Assembly: GCA_046154545.1 (NCBI GenBank)
Contig: JBJXGC010000277.1
Location: forward strand, 1 to 5,292
DNA from: JBJXGC01 sp046154545
Lineage (GTDB): Bacteria; Chloroflexota; Dehalococcoidia; Tepidiformales; Tepidiformaceae
Direction of reading: 5' to 3'
DNA: 5,292 nt
This document shows positions 4,935 to 5,292 of this stretch, piece by piece. The stretch's first letter is position 1. Each line of letters starts with the position of its first letter. Below the pieces are notes generated by a model that searched no databases, had not been told where the DNA came from, and saw nothing but the letters and a program-made list of their open reading frames with translations. A program made the position numbers and the translations under genes.

Positions 4935-4940
4935 CCGGCC

Positions 4941-5292
4941 ATGATCTTCGGCCTTCCCATTCACCCCCTCGTCGTCCACGCCGTCGTCGTGTTCGTGCCG
5001 GTGCTGGCGCTCGCACTCCTCGTGCTCTCTGTCCGGTCGAGCTGGCGAGACCGCTACCGCTGGGCTGTCGCAGGCCTGGCCGTTGTCGCCGCGGTCGCCG
5101 CCTTCATCGCAAACCAGTCGGGCGAGGACCTGCAGTCCGACGTACGGCAACGCGGCACGGACGCCGGCCTCGCGGTGCGGTTCGGCGACCACCCCGACCA
5201 GGGTAGCAACGCCCAGCTGTTCACCATCGTCACCGCTGCCGTGGTCGTGGTCGCGGCTGCGTCCTCACGGGCGCCGGCCGCCGTGAAACGGT
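4941..5292 (+). CDS. DUF2231-like multi-pass membrane protein (C-terminus off the edge)
   Basis: 117 codons from ATG, open to the right edge. The protein opens with GLPIHPLVVHAVVVFVPVLA (4-23): the HPLVVH motif at the start of the first membrane helix (about 9-30) is characteristic of the DUF2231 family. A basic loop SSWRDRYR (33-40) follows, then a second helix (about 41-58), NQSGEDLQ, an extracytoplasmic or cytoplasmic loop with FGDHPDQG, and the start of a third helix (about 95-108). Family members are small inner-membrane proteins with about four helices and no established function; the paired histidines (H8, H13) have suggested metal or haem binding, not shown here. It is divergent from the TAC operon, separated by about 240 bp. 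Only the family call is supported. Confidence 0.8.
   Translation, partial: MIFGLPIHPLVVHAVVVFVPVLALALLVLSVRSSWRDRYRWAVAGLAVVAAVAAFIANQSGEDLQSDVRQRGTDAGLAVRFGDHPDQGSNAQLFTIVTAAVVVVAAASSRAPAAVKR

Noticed and set aside
4740..5192. Minus-strand 150-aa ORF opposite the DUF2231-like gene
   Set aside because: Its composition (H, R, E, D-rich) is typical of an antisense frame, it covers both divergent promoters, and the opposite strand has a coherent membrane protein.

Overview
The window is a G+C-rich bacterial chromosome segment with dense coding on both strands. The long antisense ORFs that accompany the real genes are a side effect of the G/C-biased third codon positions. Gene content suggests a Chloroflexota-like or otherwise deep-branching, high-G+C bacterium: an RHH antitoxin of the type common there, a thioredoxin-fused 'TDGLPVVPPTPERV' protein, a DUF2231-like membrane protein, and promoters that look leaderless. 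The phylum is inferred from remembered family resemblance and was not tested.

Left part (1-3151, minus strand): a full-length RecQ DNA helicase starts at GTG 3151 and ends at 1034. A separate gene follows 62 bp downstream. It encodes an N-terminal thioredoxin-like domain (CPTC) fused to a large uncharacterised domain, and it runs off the left edge. Each gene has a TANACT -10-like box only 6-7 nt before its start codon, as expected for leaderless transcripts.

Middle (3152-3587, plus strand): a ribbon-helix-helix (CopG-type) antitoxin-like gene lies divergent to recQ, behind a -10 box and a perfect 6-bp palindrome that could be its own operator. No toxin partner follows. Its C-terminal tail runs into the next operon and looks non-native.

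Centre-right (3566-4699, minus strand): a compact three-gene operon reads HigB-like toxin, then XRE-type HigA-like antitoxin, then SecB-like chaperone. Toxin and antitoxin are separated by 1 nt, and antitoxin and chaperone share one nucleotide (TAGTG). This is the toxin-antitoxin-chaperone (TAC) architecture known from Mycobacterium tuberculosis higB1-higA1-Rv1957. The antitoxin carries a disordered-looking tail after its HTH that ends in LALAA, like the terminal residues of the tmRNA degradation tag. This suggests a model: the tail is a built-in ClpXP degron, masked when the SecB-like protein binds it, and exposed when the chaperone is diverted to unfolded client proteins. The operon is the most interesting part of the window. 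It uses Shine-Dalgarno-type signals, unlike its neighbours, and sits next to an orphan antitoxin, so it is probably an acquired island.

Right edge (4929-5292, plus strand): the start of a DUF2231-like multi-pass membrane protein, again with a TANACT box 6 nt before ATG. No rRNA, tRNA, CRISPR array or insertion sequence was seen.
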